Source of the DNA: Fusobacterium_C necrophorum
GTDB lineage: Bacteria > Fusobacteriota > Fusobacteriia > Fusobacteriales > Fusobacteriaceae
Length of the DNA stretch: 64,000 nucleotides
Reading direction: 5' to 3' (one strand)
NCBI RefSeq assembly: GCF_900104395.1
Contig: NZ_FMXX01000005.1
The notes below the pieces were generated by a model that saw only the letters and a program-made list of their open reading frames with translations, had not been told where the DNA came from and ran no database searches. Below are positions 52,739 to 60,219 of this stretch, piece by piece (the stretch's first letter is position 1; every line of letters starts with the position of its first letter). The translations under genes and the position numbers were made by a program.

Positions 52739-53373
52739 ATTACAGAATTATTTTAGTTCATGACTTTGGAAAAACATATCGAGATATGGAAAAACTGGAG
52801 GAAAATCTATTCTCTATGGGATACATTGTAGAAAATTTGAACTTTCCTCTGACTTTCACCGATTTACAATCTTCAAAAGAAATTCTTTGGCAGAAAATTC
52901 ATAGTCTCAAGGAAAGCGGTCTTACGGAACGAGATGAAATTGTACTGATTGGTTTCGGCTTTGGAGGCATTTTAATTCGAGAATGCCTACACAAGAAAGA
53001 ATTCCTACAAAATATAGATACCATACTCTTAATTTCAAGCCCTTGGAACAATTCTACCCTATATCGAAGATTGAAAAGAATGTTTCCTTTTCTCCCTTTC
53101 TTTTTCAAACCTCTGCGAGCTTTCTCTCAGGAGAGTCTTCCTCTCCCTCGAAAACTGAAAGTAGGTTTGATTATCGGAACGGAATACTATAATCTGTTCG
53201 GTCATTTTTTGGAAGAGTACAACGACGGCTATGTCACCAAAAAAGATTGTCTTATCGCCGGAGCGCAGGACGTCATCTATCTCCCTATCTGTCATCGTGA
53301 AATCCACAAAAAAATAGGAACTGCAAAATACATTAGCAATTTTATCAGTAAGGGGAAATTTAGACTTCATTAA
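52735..53373 (+). CDS. alpha/beta-hydrolase-fold protein lacking the nucleophile serine
   Basis: A 212-residue cytoplasmic protein. The fold signs are a first strand RIILVHDFG, then LIGFGFGGIL after a helix, where the family has G-x-S-x-G; residue 75 is glycine where the serine would be. A late strand (GLIIGTEYYN) and a histidine-bearing C-terminus (CHREIHKK) follow. It is probably non-catalytic or has an unusual active site; it is coupled (ATGA) to rqcH, so a role in the ribosome quality-control pathway is possible (inference). No close family is recognised. Confidence 0.6.
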   Translation: MNYRIILVHDFGKTYRDMEKLEENLFSMGYIVENLNFPLTFTDLQSSKEILWQKIHSLKESGLTERDEIVLIGFGFGGILIRECLHKKEFLQNIDTILLISSPWNNSTLYRRLKRMFPFLPFFFKPLRAFSQESLPLPRKLKVGLIIGTEYYNLFGHFLEEYNDGYVTKKDCLIAGAQDVIYLPICHREIHKKIGTAKYISNFISKGKFRLH

Positions 53374-53381
53374 AACACAAG

Positions 53382-53410
53382 AAAAAAAGACTGGAAATCC
53401 AGTCTTTTTT
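53382..53410. terminator. bidirectional intrinsic terminator
   Basis: Perfect stem: A-run plus GACTGG (53389-53394), loop AAAT, CCAGTC (53399-53404), then T-run to 53410. The A- and T-runs make it work in both directions between the convergent rqcH and ABC-transporter operons. Confidence 0.9.
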
Positions 53411-53423
53411 CTCTATTTCTCCC

Positions 53424-54281
53424 TTATTTCTTCAAAGAAAAATACCCATCCTCTTTTTTCTCGATCAAGCCTTGTTTCAAAAGTTGCCCTATTGCTCGCT
53501 TAAAAGCTTTTTTACTCATGGAAAAATAATCTTTGATGTCTTCGGGAGAACTATTATCATTGAATCGAAAATGTTCTTTCAAAATTCGCATTTTTTGTAA
53601 AATCACTTCCGCATCTCTGGAAATTTGCTCAGATAAAATCACTCTTGGACTTAGATCCAACTTTCCGTCTTCTCGAACTCGAATCACACGTAAATCCAAC
53701 TCTTCTCCCACTTCAAAGATTTCAAAACATTCACTTTTCGGAATTAAACCGAAATATCTGTCCTCCACAGCCACAAACACCCCGACTTCATCATTGACCC
53801 GATAGACCGTTCCTCTGACAAGGTCATTTTTATGAAAATCATGGCTTGGCAGTAAAAAATTATAAATTTTCATGGTAGCGGATAATCTTCCCTTGCTGTC
53901 CTCATAAATTCCTACCAAATATTTTTTTCCAATTTCCGCCCTGACCTCTTGCTGACTTAATGGAAGCAATAAATCTTTTGTCAGTCCCCAATCCAAAAAA
54001 GCTCCCAATCTCGGATTGCTGTCGACCACCTCCAACTTTGCCAAAGTTCCTACTAAGGCCTCCGTCTTTCGAAACGTAGCTATCAATCGATCTTCAGAAT
54101 CTCGGTAAATCAAGACTTCAACTTCTTCTCCCTCTTCCAACTCCCGTTCTTCGAACTCATTCTTCGGCAACAATATTTCAATTCTTTCCTCTTCCTCTTC
54201 GATATTGACAGGAACCAAATATGCTCCCACACCGGCAAAATGATCCACTCTCATACTCTGTCGTTTTCCTACTTTTATCAT
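53424..54281 (-). CDS. cvfB: CvfB-like RNA-binding protein (S1 domains plus winged helix)
   Basis: A 285-residue cytoplasmic protein. It has several S1/OB-type beta barrels in tandem (about 1-215: LLPKNEF, GAFLDWGLTKDLLLP, LVRGTVYRVNDEVGVFV, KLDLSPR) and a C-terminal winged helix (about 220-285, MSKKAFKRAIGQLLKQGLIE). CvfB homologues bind RNA and influence virulence gene expression in staphylococci. It ends the ABC transporter operon, 12 bases after DUF1904, an unexpected partner. Confidence 0.88.
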   Translation of the reverse strand: MIKVGKRQSMRVDHFAGVGAYLVPVNIEEEEERIEILLPKNEFEERELEEGEEVEVLIYRDSEDRLIATFRKTEALVGTLAKLEVVDSNPRLGAFLDWGLTKDLLLPLSQQEVRAEIGKKYLVGIYEDSKGRLSATMKIYNFLLPSHDFHKNDLVRGTVYRVNDEVGVFVAVEDRYFGLIPKSECFEIFEVGEELDLRVIRVREDGKLDLSPRVILSEQISRDAEVILQKMRILKEHFRFNDNSSPEDIKDYFSMSKKAFKRAIGQLLKQGLIEKKEDGYFSLKK

Positions 54282-54293
54282 CTTCTCTCCTTC

Positions 54294-54623
54294 TTAAAAA
54301 AACTCTCCATTATCACAATAATTTTCTCCCAACAAAGGGAAAAAGATAATACAACTATCTCGGTTCCCATTTATTTCTTTGATTTTTCTCGTCAAAAATT
54401 CAGCTACTTTTTCCTTCACTTCCTTTCCGCGTTCAAACCAGTATAATTCAACAAAACTATAACCTTCCTGTGTCTTTCCGTCAAAAATATATTCCGTGTC
54501 CACATGTTCTATGGTAAACCAAGTTCTGTCACATCGGATAATTTCCGTCAATCCGTCAATGATTTCTTTGGATTTTTCCATCAATTTCTTCTTTTCCAAA
54601 CCTCGTACTTTTAAGTGCGGCAT
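54294..54623 (-). CDS. DUF1904-family small protein
   Basis: A 109-residue protein starting MPHLKVRGLEK. Its proline after the initiator methionine and its strand pattern resemble DUF1904, a family with a tautomerase/MIF-like fold. Function unknown; whether P2 is catalytic cannot be decided here. It overlaps the ABC ATPase gene by 13 bases. Confidence 0.78.
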   Translation of the reverse strand: MPHLKVRGLEKKKLMEKSKEIIDGLTEIIRCDRTWFTIEHVDTEYIFDGKTQEGYSFVELYWFERGKEVKEKVAEFLTRKIKEINGNRDSCIIFFPLLGENYCDNGEFF

Positions 54624-55252
54624 AATCTATCCTCCAATATTTTCTTTGTTTTTTTCTTCTCTTTATTTTCATAGCATTCCAAGTATTGTATCCTTTTTTC
54701 TTGTGGAAACACAAAAATTTTTTCCGCCAGACGAAGCATGATTTCCACTCTGTGAGTGACAAGGAAAATGGTTCTTCTCTTCTTTTTCTGTTCTCGCTCT
54801 ATATACTCCAAAATCGTTTCTTGCAAGGCAAGATCTAAAAACTCGAAGGCTTCGTCCAACAATAAATACTCTCCCTGATAGAAAAAAGCTCTCGCCAGAG
54901 CCGCTCTTTTTCGAAGACCTCCACTTAATTCCGTCGGAAATTTTAAAAGATGTTCTTCCAATTTAAAAAGAGACAAAATTTCTTCTTGCTCCCGTTTTTC
55001 CAATCCCGTTCCCACAAGTTTTATATTTTCCTCTACAGTCAACCAATCAATCAGCACTTCATTTTGAAAAATATAGGAAAACTTTTTTCCTTCCGCTTCC
55101 AAACGTCGTGCAATTTCTTTGAGCAAACTTGTCTTTCCACAGCCGGAGCAACCCCAAAATCCAATCTGTTCCCCCTCTTGCCAATCCAGTTGCAAATTCT
55201 CAAAAATCGTCTCTTCTCCATACTTACAATGAAGATCTGTCCAATGATTCAT
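54611..55252 (-). CDS. ABC transporter ATP-binding protein (SsuB/TauB/ThiZ-like)
   Basis: ATPase of 213 residues. Walker A GCSGCGKTSL, Q-loop FQNEVLIDW, signature LSGGLRKR, Walker B YLLLDEAFEFLD and H-loop LVTHR are all present. The start is taken at the ATG at 55252 (GGAG six bases upstream) rather than the TTG four codons before. It overlaps the permease gene by 29 bases. Acts with the next-upstream permease and binding protein; the substrate (sulfonate, thiamine precursor, nitrate or other) is not readable. Confidence 0.9.
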   Translation of the reverse strand: MNHWTDLHCKYGEETIFENLQLDWQEGEQIGFWGCSGCGKTSLLKEIARRLEAEGKKFSYIFQNEVLIDWLTVEENIKLVGTGLEKREQEEILSLFKLEEHLLKFPTELSGGLRKRAALARAFFYQGEYLLLDEAFEFLDLALQETILEYIEREQKKKRRTIFLVTHRVEIMLRLAEKIFVFPQEKRIQYLECYENKEKKKTKKILEDRLCRT

Positions 55253-55973
55253 ATCCCACTCCAAAACGCTTTAACAGCAGCAACATGAAAAAATGTAATA
55301 CCAATAAAACAAAACACCAAGCAAATACTGTAGAAAGATTCAAATACATCTTTTGTGTAAAAATCTCTCCTCCCACAGAAGTTTCTTCCTGTGCCAACAA
55401 TTCTCCCGCTATCGTTACTTTAAAACATAAGCCCAGTATACCCTCCAAATTTTTATACATTTCCCGAAATATTTTGGGAAGATAGACCTTTCGAAACCGT
55501 TTCCAATAGGAGATTCTGTAAAAACGAAGAAACAGGGATATATCCTGTTCAAAACTTTCCAAACTTTTCAAAGCCTGTTCATACATCAAAGGCAGAACCA
55601 CACAGGCTTGAATAACAAAGGGCAGCCAGGTAAGCGGAACAAAAACCAGCAACAAAACAATTAAAACGACACTTGGTAAAATGCGACATACTCCAAAAAA
55701 AGCAATCCACAAAATTTCCATCTCTCGTTTCCAAAAAGTCAAAAGAGCTAAGACAACAGAAAGAGAACAACAAAGTCCAAAGCCTACAGCAACTCTTAGA
55801 ATTGTCAATCCTAATGTTTTCCAAAAGAAAGCAGTCTGCAACAACAGGATCCCGTCTGTTACGACCATTTCCAAACTTGGAAAAAAGACCCTTTCTCCTT
55901 TCCAAATACTGTAACCCTCCCAGAGACAAATCCAAAGGAAAAAAGACAATAGAACATTTCTTTTAGTCTGCAT
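55224..55973 (-). CDS. ABC transporter permease (SsuC/TauC/ThiX-like)
   Basis: Inner-membrane permease of 249 residues with about six hydrophobic helices and the EAA-type cytoplasmic loop, here MYEQALKSLESFEQD...YLPKIF, which contacts the ATPase. N-terminal helix at 8-18. It overlaps the binding protein gene by 11 bases. Confidence 0.87.
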   Translation of the reverse strand: MQTKRNVLLSFFLWICLWEGYSIWKGERVFFPSLEMVVTDGILLLQTAFFWKTLGLTILRVAVGFGLCCSLSVVLALLTFWKREMEILWIAFFGVCRILPSVVLIVLLLVFVPLTWLPFVIQACVVLPLMYEQALKSLESFEQDISLFLRFYRISYWKRFRKVYLPKIFREMYKNLEGILGLCFKVTIAGELLAQEETSVGGEIFTQKMYLNLSTVFAWCFVLLVLHFFMLLLLKRFGVGYESLDRSSL

Positions 55974-56895
55974 AAATACTGTCCTCAGGAAGCCGCCCTC
56001 CTATCGTTTTGGGATTTTCCTGCATCAAAATTTTATAATACTGCTCGAAATTTTCCTTCTGTTGAACACTAGAAATACCTGTCCACTGAATTCCGGCCCT
56101 CTTCAACAATTGAGTCAGAGCTTCCTCGGAAAAAGGAAAACCGTATTTTGCAAGAACTTCCCGTCTTCGAGGACTGCTATACAGGAAATTTACACTTGAC
56201 TGTAAGGACATCTCCAATTCTTTCAAAAATTCATCCTTTCCCAACAATTCTTTTTTCAGTACAAGCACTGCCTGCGGAAAGCCGCTTGTTTCCGGAAATT
56301 GTTTTTTCCATTCTTCCGCCATAGAAAATAAGATCTTAATCTCTTTATTTTTTAACATCGCCTGTGTTATCATCGGTTCCGTCAAGAAAACAAAACTGTT
56401 TTTATCTTTCAAATGCATTTGTAAAGCCTCAATAGGAGAAGACAGATATTGAATATCCACTTCCTTTTCCAGCTGATTTCGTTTTAAAATCGTTTTTAAC
56501 ACAATATCGGGAGTCAATCCTTTTGCAAAGGCATAGATTTTTTTCCCTTTCAGCTCCTTAAGCTCCGAAAGAGGATTTTGACCCAAAATGTAAAAAGAAG
56601 AAGAAGTTAAAGTCCCTAAAATTTTATATTCTCCTTGCTTCTGATAGAGTTGAGCTGCTAAATTGGATGGAATCACTGCAATATCCGGACTGCCTTTCAT
56701 CATTTCCACCATCATACTGTCATTGGCTTTGGGCAACAGATAATGAAGACTTGCTCCGTCTATCTCCTTTGTTTCCTCCATCATAGAAGCCAATGCTATG
56801 GTAGGCAAGCCATTCGGAATTAACATTTTATATTCTTTGGCAAAAGAAAACATAGAAATCAAACATAATAAAATTCCCATTGCAAATTTTTTCAT
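55963..56895 (-). CDS. ABC transporter substrate-binding protein (SsuA/NMT1-like)
   Basis: Periplasmic binding protein of 310 residues, signal peptide 1-19 (MKKFAMGILLCLISMFSFA/KE). The mature part (MLIPNGLPTIALASMM, DIAVIPSNLAAQLY, TEPMITQAML) has the pattern of the NMT1/THI5 and SsuA periplasmic-binding group. The start is the ATG at 56895 (AGAGGT upstream); the longest frame begins 35 codons earlier in a stretch that is not signal-peptide-like. No cysteine in lipobox position, so a soluble protein unless a fused anchor exists. Confidence 0.88.
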   Translation of the reverse strand: MKKFAMGILLCLISMFSFAKEYKMLIPNGLPTIALASMMEETKEIDGASLHYLLPKANDSMMVEMMKGSPDIAVIPSNLAAQLYQKQGEYKILGTLTSSSFYILGQNPLSELKELKGKKIYAFAKGLTPDIVLKTILKRNQLEKEVDIQYLSSPIEALQMHLKDKNSFVFLTEPMITQAMLKNKEIKILFSMAEEWKKQFPETSGFPQAVLVLKKELLGKDEFLKELEMSLQSSVNFLYSSPRRREVLAKYGFPFSEEALTQLLKRAGIQWTGISSVQQKENFEQYYKILMQENPKTIGGRLPEDSIYAD

Positions 56896-56922
56896 AGTTT
56901 TACCTCTTTTCCGTTTTCTTTC

Positions 56923-56931
56923 ATTATAGCA
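56923..56931 (-). promoter_or_regulatory. extended -10 promoter of the ABC transporter-cvfB operon
   Basis: TGCTATAAT on the minus strand (56931 to 56923), about 30 bases before the binding-protein ATG. No good -35. Confidence 0.55.
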
Positions 56932-56976
56932 TATGTTCTGATAAATTTTGACTATATTTTTTCGAAATGAAATAGA

Positions 56977-57017
56977 AAAAGGTATCCACTCATACTCCAT
57001 GAAGGTGGATACCTTTT
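56977..57017 (-). terminator. intrinsic terminator after the symporter gene
   Basis: Perfect 13-bp stem (56977-56989 with 57005-57017), 15-base loop, then T-rich sequence on the minus strand. Confidence 0.8.
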
Positions 57018-57038
57018 ATGATCTTGGAAAACGAAAAA

Positions 57039-58220
57039 CTAATTTTCTTTTACTTCCAATTTATTTCCTGCAAACTTATTAACTAAGATAGCAATCGCTC
57101 CGTCTCCGGTTACATTACATGCAGTTCCGAAACTGTCTTGTGTTAAGTATAAGGCAATCATCAAAGAAAGCAATTCTTCATTAAATCCTAACATGGATCC
57201 TAGAAGTCCCAAAGCCGCCATAACAGCTCCTCCCGGTACTCCCGGTGCCGCAACCATAGTAATTCCCAACATTAAGATGAAACCGAACATCGTGATAAAT
57301 CCATGTGGCATTCCATAAATAATCATCAGAGCCAAAGAACAACTTGTTAGGGTAATCGTACTTCCCGACAAGTGAATCGTTGCACATAGAGGAATTGCAA
57401 AATCCGCTACTCCTTCCGCTACTCCGTTTTTCTTAGTTTGTCTTAAGGTTACCGGAATGGTTGCTGCAGAAGATTGAGTTCCAATCGCTGTCAAGTATGC
57501 CGGTATCATATTTCGAATCAATCGAATCGGATTTCCTCCTGCAAGAGTTCCCGCAAGGGTGTATTGGAATAAAATAATAATGACATGAAGAATAATGATG
57601 ATAATAAATACCTTTACGAATACGGACATAATCGCTGCCGTCTTTCCTTCATAGGTCATATTGGCAAAAATTCCGCAAATATGCAAAGGTAAGAAAGGAA
57701 TCACAATATTGGAGATTACCTTTTCCACGATAGCTTGGAATTCTTGCATTCCCTTTTTCAATACTTCAGAGTTGATCACGGCTGCCCCGATTCCTAAAGT
57801 AAACGCAATCAATAAGGCTGTCATAACTCCCATAATAGGCGGCATATCTACAGTGAATAATGGAGATAGAGAACGTGCATTTGCTTCCGCAGCCTTAATC
57901 ATTTCCGCAGCATCTTCCAAATGAAGCTGTTTAAAAACCGTAGTATCCACAAAATAAGCAAAGGTTCCTGAAATTACCGTCGAAATATACGCAATAGCTA
58001 CCGTAATTCCCAATAATTTTCCCGCATCCTTTCCTAAATCTGCAATACCTGCCGCTACAAATCCTACGATAATTAGAGGGATGACAAAACCTAAGAAATT
58101 TCCAAAAATACTATTGAAGGTTCCCAGTAATTGAATGACAATCTCAATCCCTGACATTCCCAATAAAATACCTACCACTAATCCTATGATAAGTCTTGGT
58201 AGCAAACCAATCTTTTTCAT
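57039..58220 (-). CDS. dicarboxylate/amino acid:cation symporter (DAACS family)
   Basis: Inner-membrane Na+ or H+ coupled transporter of 393 residues, GltP/SstT/DctA fold. Signs are the TQSSAATIPVTL serine-rich reentrant segment, LSGSTITL, VAAPGVPGGAVMAALG, and the transport-domain TQDSFGTACNVTGDGAIAIL with the substrate-binding aspartate and asparagine. Amino-acid import (serine/threonine, glutamate or aspartate) fits an amino-acid fermenter; specificity cannot be read. The start is the ATG at 58220 with AGGAGG seven bases before. Monocistronic. Confidence 0.9.
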   Translation of the reverse strand: MKKIGLLPRLIIGLVVGILLGMSGIEIVIQLLGTFNSIFGNFLGFVIPLIIVGFVAAGIADLGKDAGKLLGITVAIAYISTVISGTFAYFVDTTVFKQLHLEDAAEMIKAAEANARSLSPLFTVDMPPIMGVMTALLIAFTLGIGAAVINSEVLKKGMQEFQAIVEKVISNIVIPFLPLHICGIFANMTYEGKTAAIMSVFVKVFIIIIILHVIIILFQYTLAGTLAGGNPIRLIRNMIPAYLTAIGTQSSAATIPVTLRQTKKNGVAEGVADFAIPLCATIHLSGSTITLTSCSLALMIIYGMPHGFITMFGFILMLGITMVAAPGVPGGAVMAALGLLGSMLGFNEELLSLMIALYLTQDSFGTACNVTGDGAIAILVNKFAGNKLEVKEN

Positions 58221-58261
58221 AATATTACCTCCTAACAATCAATTTAAATACTATAAAAATT

Positions 58262-58289
58262 ATTATATCACATTTCTCCAAAAATTCAA
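58262..58289 (-). promoter_or_regulatory. promoter of the symporter gene
   Basis: TTGAAT (58284-58289) and TATAAT (58262-58267) on the minus strand with a 16-base spacer ending in TGA, i.e. an extended -10. Confidence 0.65.
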
Positions 58290-58385
58290 CTTTTTTTATT
58301 ATTTTTGTATTATTTGTACAAAAAAAGTGATATTTTTTTATTTTTTTACAATTTCTTTATTTTCTATCTTTTTCTTCCCGGTCTG

Positions 58386-58394
58386 TGATACAAT
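58386..58394 (+). promoter_or_regulatory. extended -10 promoter of hflX
   Basis: TGATACAAT at 58386-58394, 32 bases upstream of the hflX ATG; GGAGG lies six bases before that ATG. No convincing -35. Confidence 0.5.
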
Positions 58395-58426
58395 AAGGAG
58401 ATAAGAGAATAACATGGAGGAAAACT

Positions 58427-60211
58427 ATGATTTATGGAAATACCGAAGGAATTAAAGATTTTACCTTACAACAATTGGAAAAATTATATGAAATAAAATT
58501 GAATAAAGGACAACTTATTTCGGAAGAAATTGCCATGTTCTTATCCGATATCAGTACGAAGCTCAATAAGGAGATCAATCTATGTATCGACAGAAACGGA
58601 AACATTACGGAAATTTCGATTGGGGACAGCAGCACTGTCACTCTCCCTTTCATTCCCGTCTATGAAAAAAAATTATCCGGAAAAAGAATCGTCCACACTC
58701 ATCCGAATGGAAATCCCAAATTGTCAAGTGTTGATATTTCAGCTCTTTTAAAATTAAAATTGGATGCCATTCTTGCCATCGGTTGCACGGAAGAAACAAT
58801 GACCGGAGCAGGATTGGCTCTTTGTTGCTTAGAAGGAGAGTCGCTTCACTATGAAGAACATCTCTATTCTTCTATCCAAGAATTGGAAGCCTTCCCCTTC
58901 CTTGAAACCGTTCAAAAAGTGGAAACGGATTTACGGCGAAGAAATATCGTGGAAGATGACAAAGAATATGCTATTTTGGTGGGAATCGATTCCAAAGCCA
59001 GTTTGGAAGAATTGGAAGAGCTTGCCCATGCTTGTAATATTGAAGTACTGGGTCAATTTTTTCAAAATCGTTCCAAAGCTGACAAAGTTTTGTTTCTAGG
59101 AGCGGGAAAAGCAAAGGAACTCTCCCTTTTTCGACAGATAAAACGAGCCAATTTAATTATCGCAGATGAAGAGCTAAGTGGTCTACAAGTCAAAAATCTG
59201 GAAGAAGTCACAGGATGCAAAGTCATTGATCGAACCACTTTAATTCTTGAAATTTTTGCAAGGCGTGCAAGATCTCGAGAAGCAAAAATTCAGGTGGAGT
59301 TGGCACAACTGAAATATCGTAGCAACCGTTTGATCGGATACGGAGTTACAATGTCGAGACTCGGAGGTGGAGTGGGAAGCAAAGGTCCCGGAGAAAAGAA
59401 GTTGGAAATTGATCGGAGACGAATTCGTGAAAATATTTCTTTTCTGAAAAAGGAATTGGAAAATATCAAAAAAACTCGTTCTCTTCAAAGAGAAAAGAGA
59501 GAACATTCCAATATTCCGAAACTTGCTCTTGTTGGATATACCAATGTCGGAAAGTCCACCCTGCGAAATCTTCTGGCTGCAAACTATACTCCCAACTCTC
59601 ACGGAAAAGAAGGCGTTTTCGCGGAAAATATGTTATTTGCAACCCTGGATACCACTACAAGAACAATTCTTTTAGACGACAACACTTTACTTTCCTTGAC
59701 GGACACCGTCGGGTTTATTCGAAAATTACCGCATGATTTAATCGAAGCCTTCAAATCTACTTTAGAAGAAGTCATTTTTTCAGATCTTATCTTACATGTC
59801 GTAGACGCTTCTTCCGAAGAGGCACTTTCTCAAATGGAAGCTGTCCATCAGGTCCTATCGGAATTAAACTGTCAGGACAAAAAGAATATTTTGGTTTTGA
59901 ATAAATGTGACATGGCGACACCGGAGCAAATTCAGGCAATCCGCGAACAATATCCCGACATCACAGCGGTGGAAATCAGTGCGAAAGAACATAAAAATAT
60001 AGAACTTCTTCTGGAAGAAATTAAAAAAGAATTACCGCAAAATACAAAAACATGCAGTTATTTGATTCCCTACCATGATAGTTCCATCGTGGCGTATCTT
60101 CATAAGACAGCAAAGATTCAAGAAGAAACATATGAAGCGGAAGGGACTTTTATCAAGGCGGTTGTCAACATCGAAACGGAAAATCGTTGTAAAAAATACG
60201 AAATAGAATGA
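58427..60211 (+). CDS. hflX: ribosome-splitting GTPase HflX with N-terminal JAMM-like domain
   Basis: A 594-residue protein. The C-terminal about 410 residues are HflX: the N-terminal nucleotide-binding-like domain (ILVGIDSK, KVLFLGAGKAKEL), the GTPase with G1 GYTNVGKST, G3 DTVGF, G4 NKCD and a C-terminal extension. HflX splits stalled ribosomes under stress. The first about 165 residues are a separate domain with the motif H90-T-H92-P-N-G-N-P-K-L-S100-S-V-D103, exactly the HxH(x7)SxxD of JAMM/MPN metalloproteases. Such a domain is also present in many clostridial HflX proteins. A matching upstream glutamate (for example E62) is not certain, so catalytic activity is unproven. The stop overlaps the MATE gene region by four bases. 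Confidence 0.93.
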   Translation: MIYGNTEGIKDFTLQQLEKLYEIKLNKGQLISEEIAMFLSDISTKLNKEINLCIDRNGNITEISIGDSSTVTLPFIPVYEKKLSGKRIVHTHPNGNPKLSSVDISALLKLKLDAILAIGCTEETMTGAGLALCCLEGESLHYEEHLYSSIQELEAFPFLETVQKVETDLRRRNIVEDDKEYAILVGIDSKASLEELEELAHACNIEVLGQFFQNRSKADKVLFLGAGKAKELSLFRQIKRANLIIADEELSGLQVKNLEEVTGCKVIDRTTLILEIFARRARSREAKIQVELAQLKYRSNRLIGYGVTMSRLGGGVGSKGPGEKKLEIDRRRIRENISFLKKELENIKKTRSLQREKREHSNIPKLALVGYTNVGKSTLRNLLAANYTPNSHGKEGVFAENMLFATLDTTTRTILLDDNTLLSLTDTVGFIRKLPHDLIEAFKSTLEEVIFSDLILHVVDASSEEALSQMEAVHQVLSELNCQDKKNILVLNKCDMATPEQIQAIREQYPDITAVEISAKEHKNIELLLEEIKKELPQNTKTCSYLIPYHDSSIVAYLHKTAKIQEETYEAEGTFIKAVVNIETENRCKKYEIE

Positions 60212-60219
60212 GGTGCTTT

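Noticed and set aside
60208..60219. ATG at 60208 as the MATE start
   Set aside because: It overlaps the hflX stop with no Shine-Dalgarno sequence, while ATG 60220 has GAGG six bases upstream.
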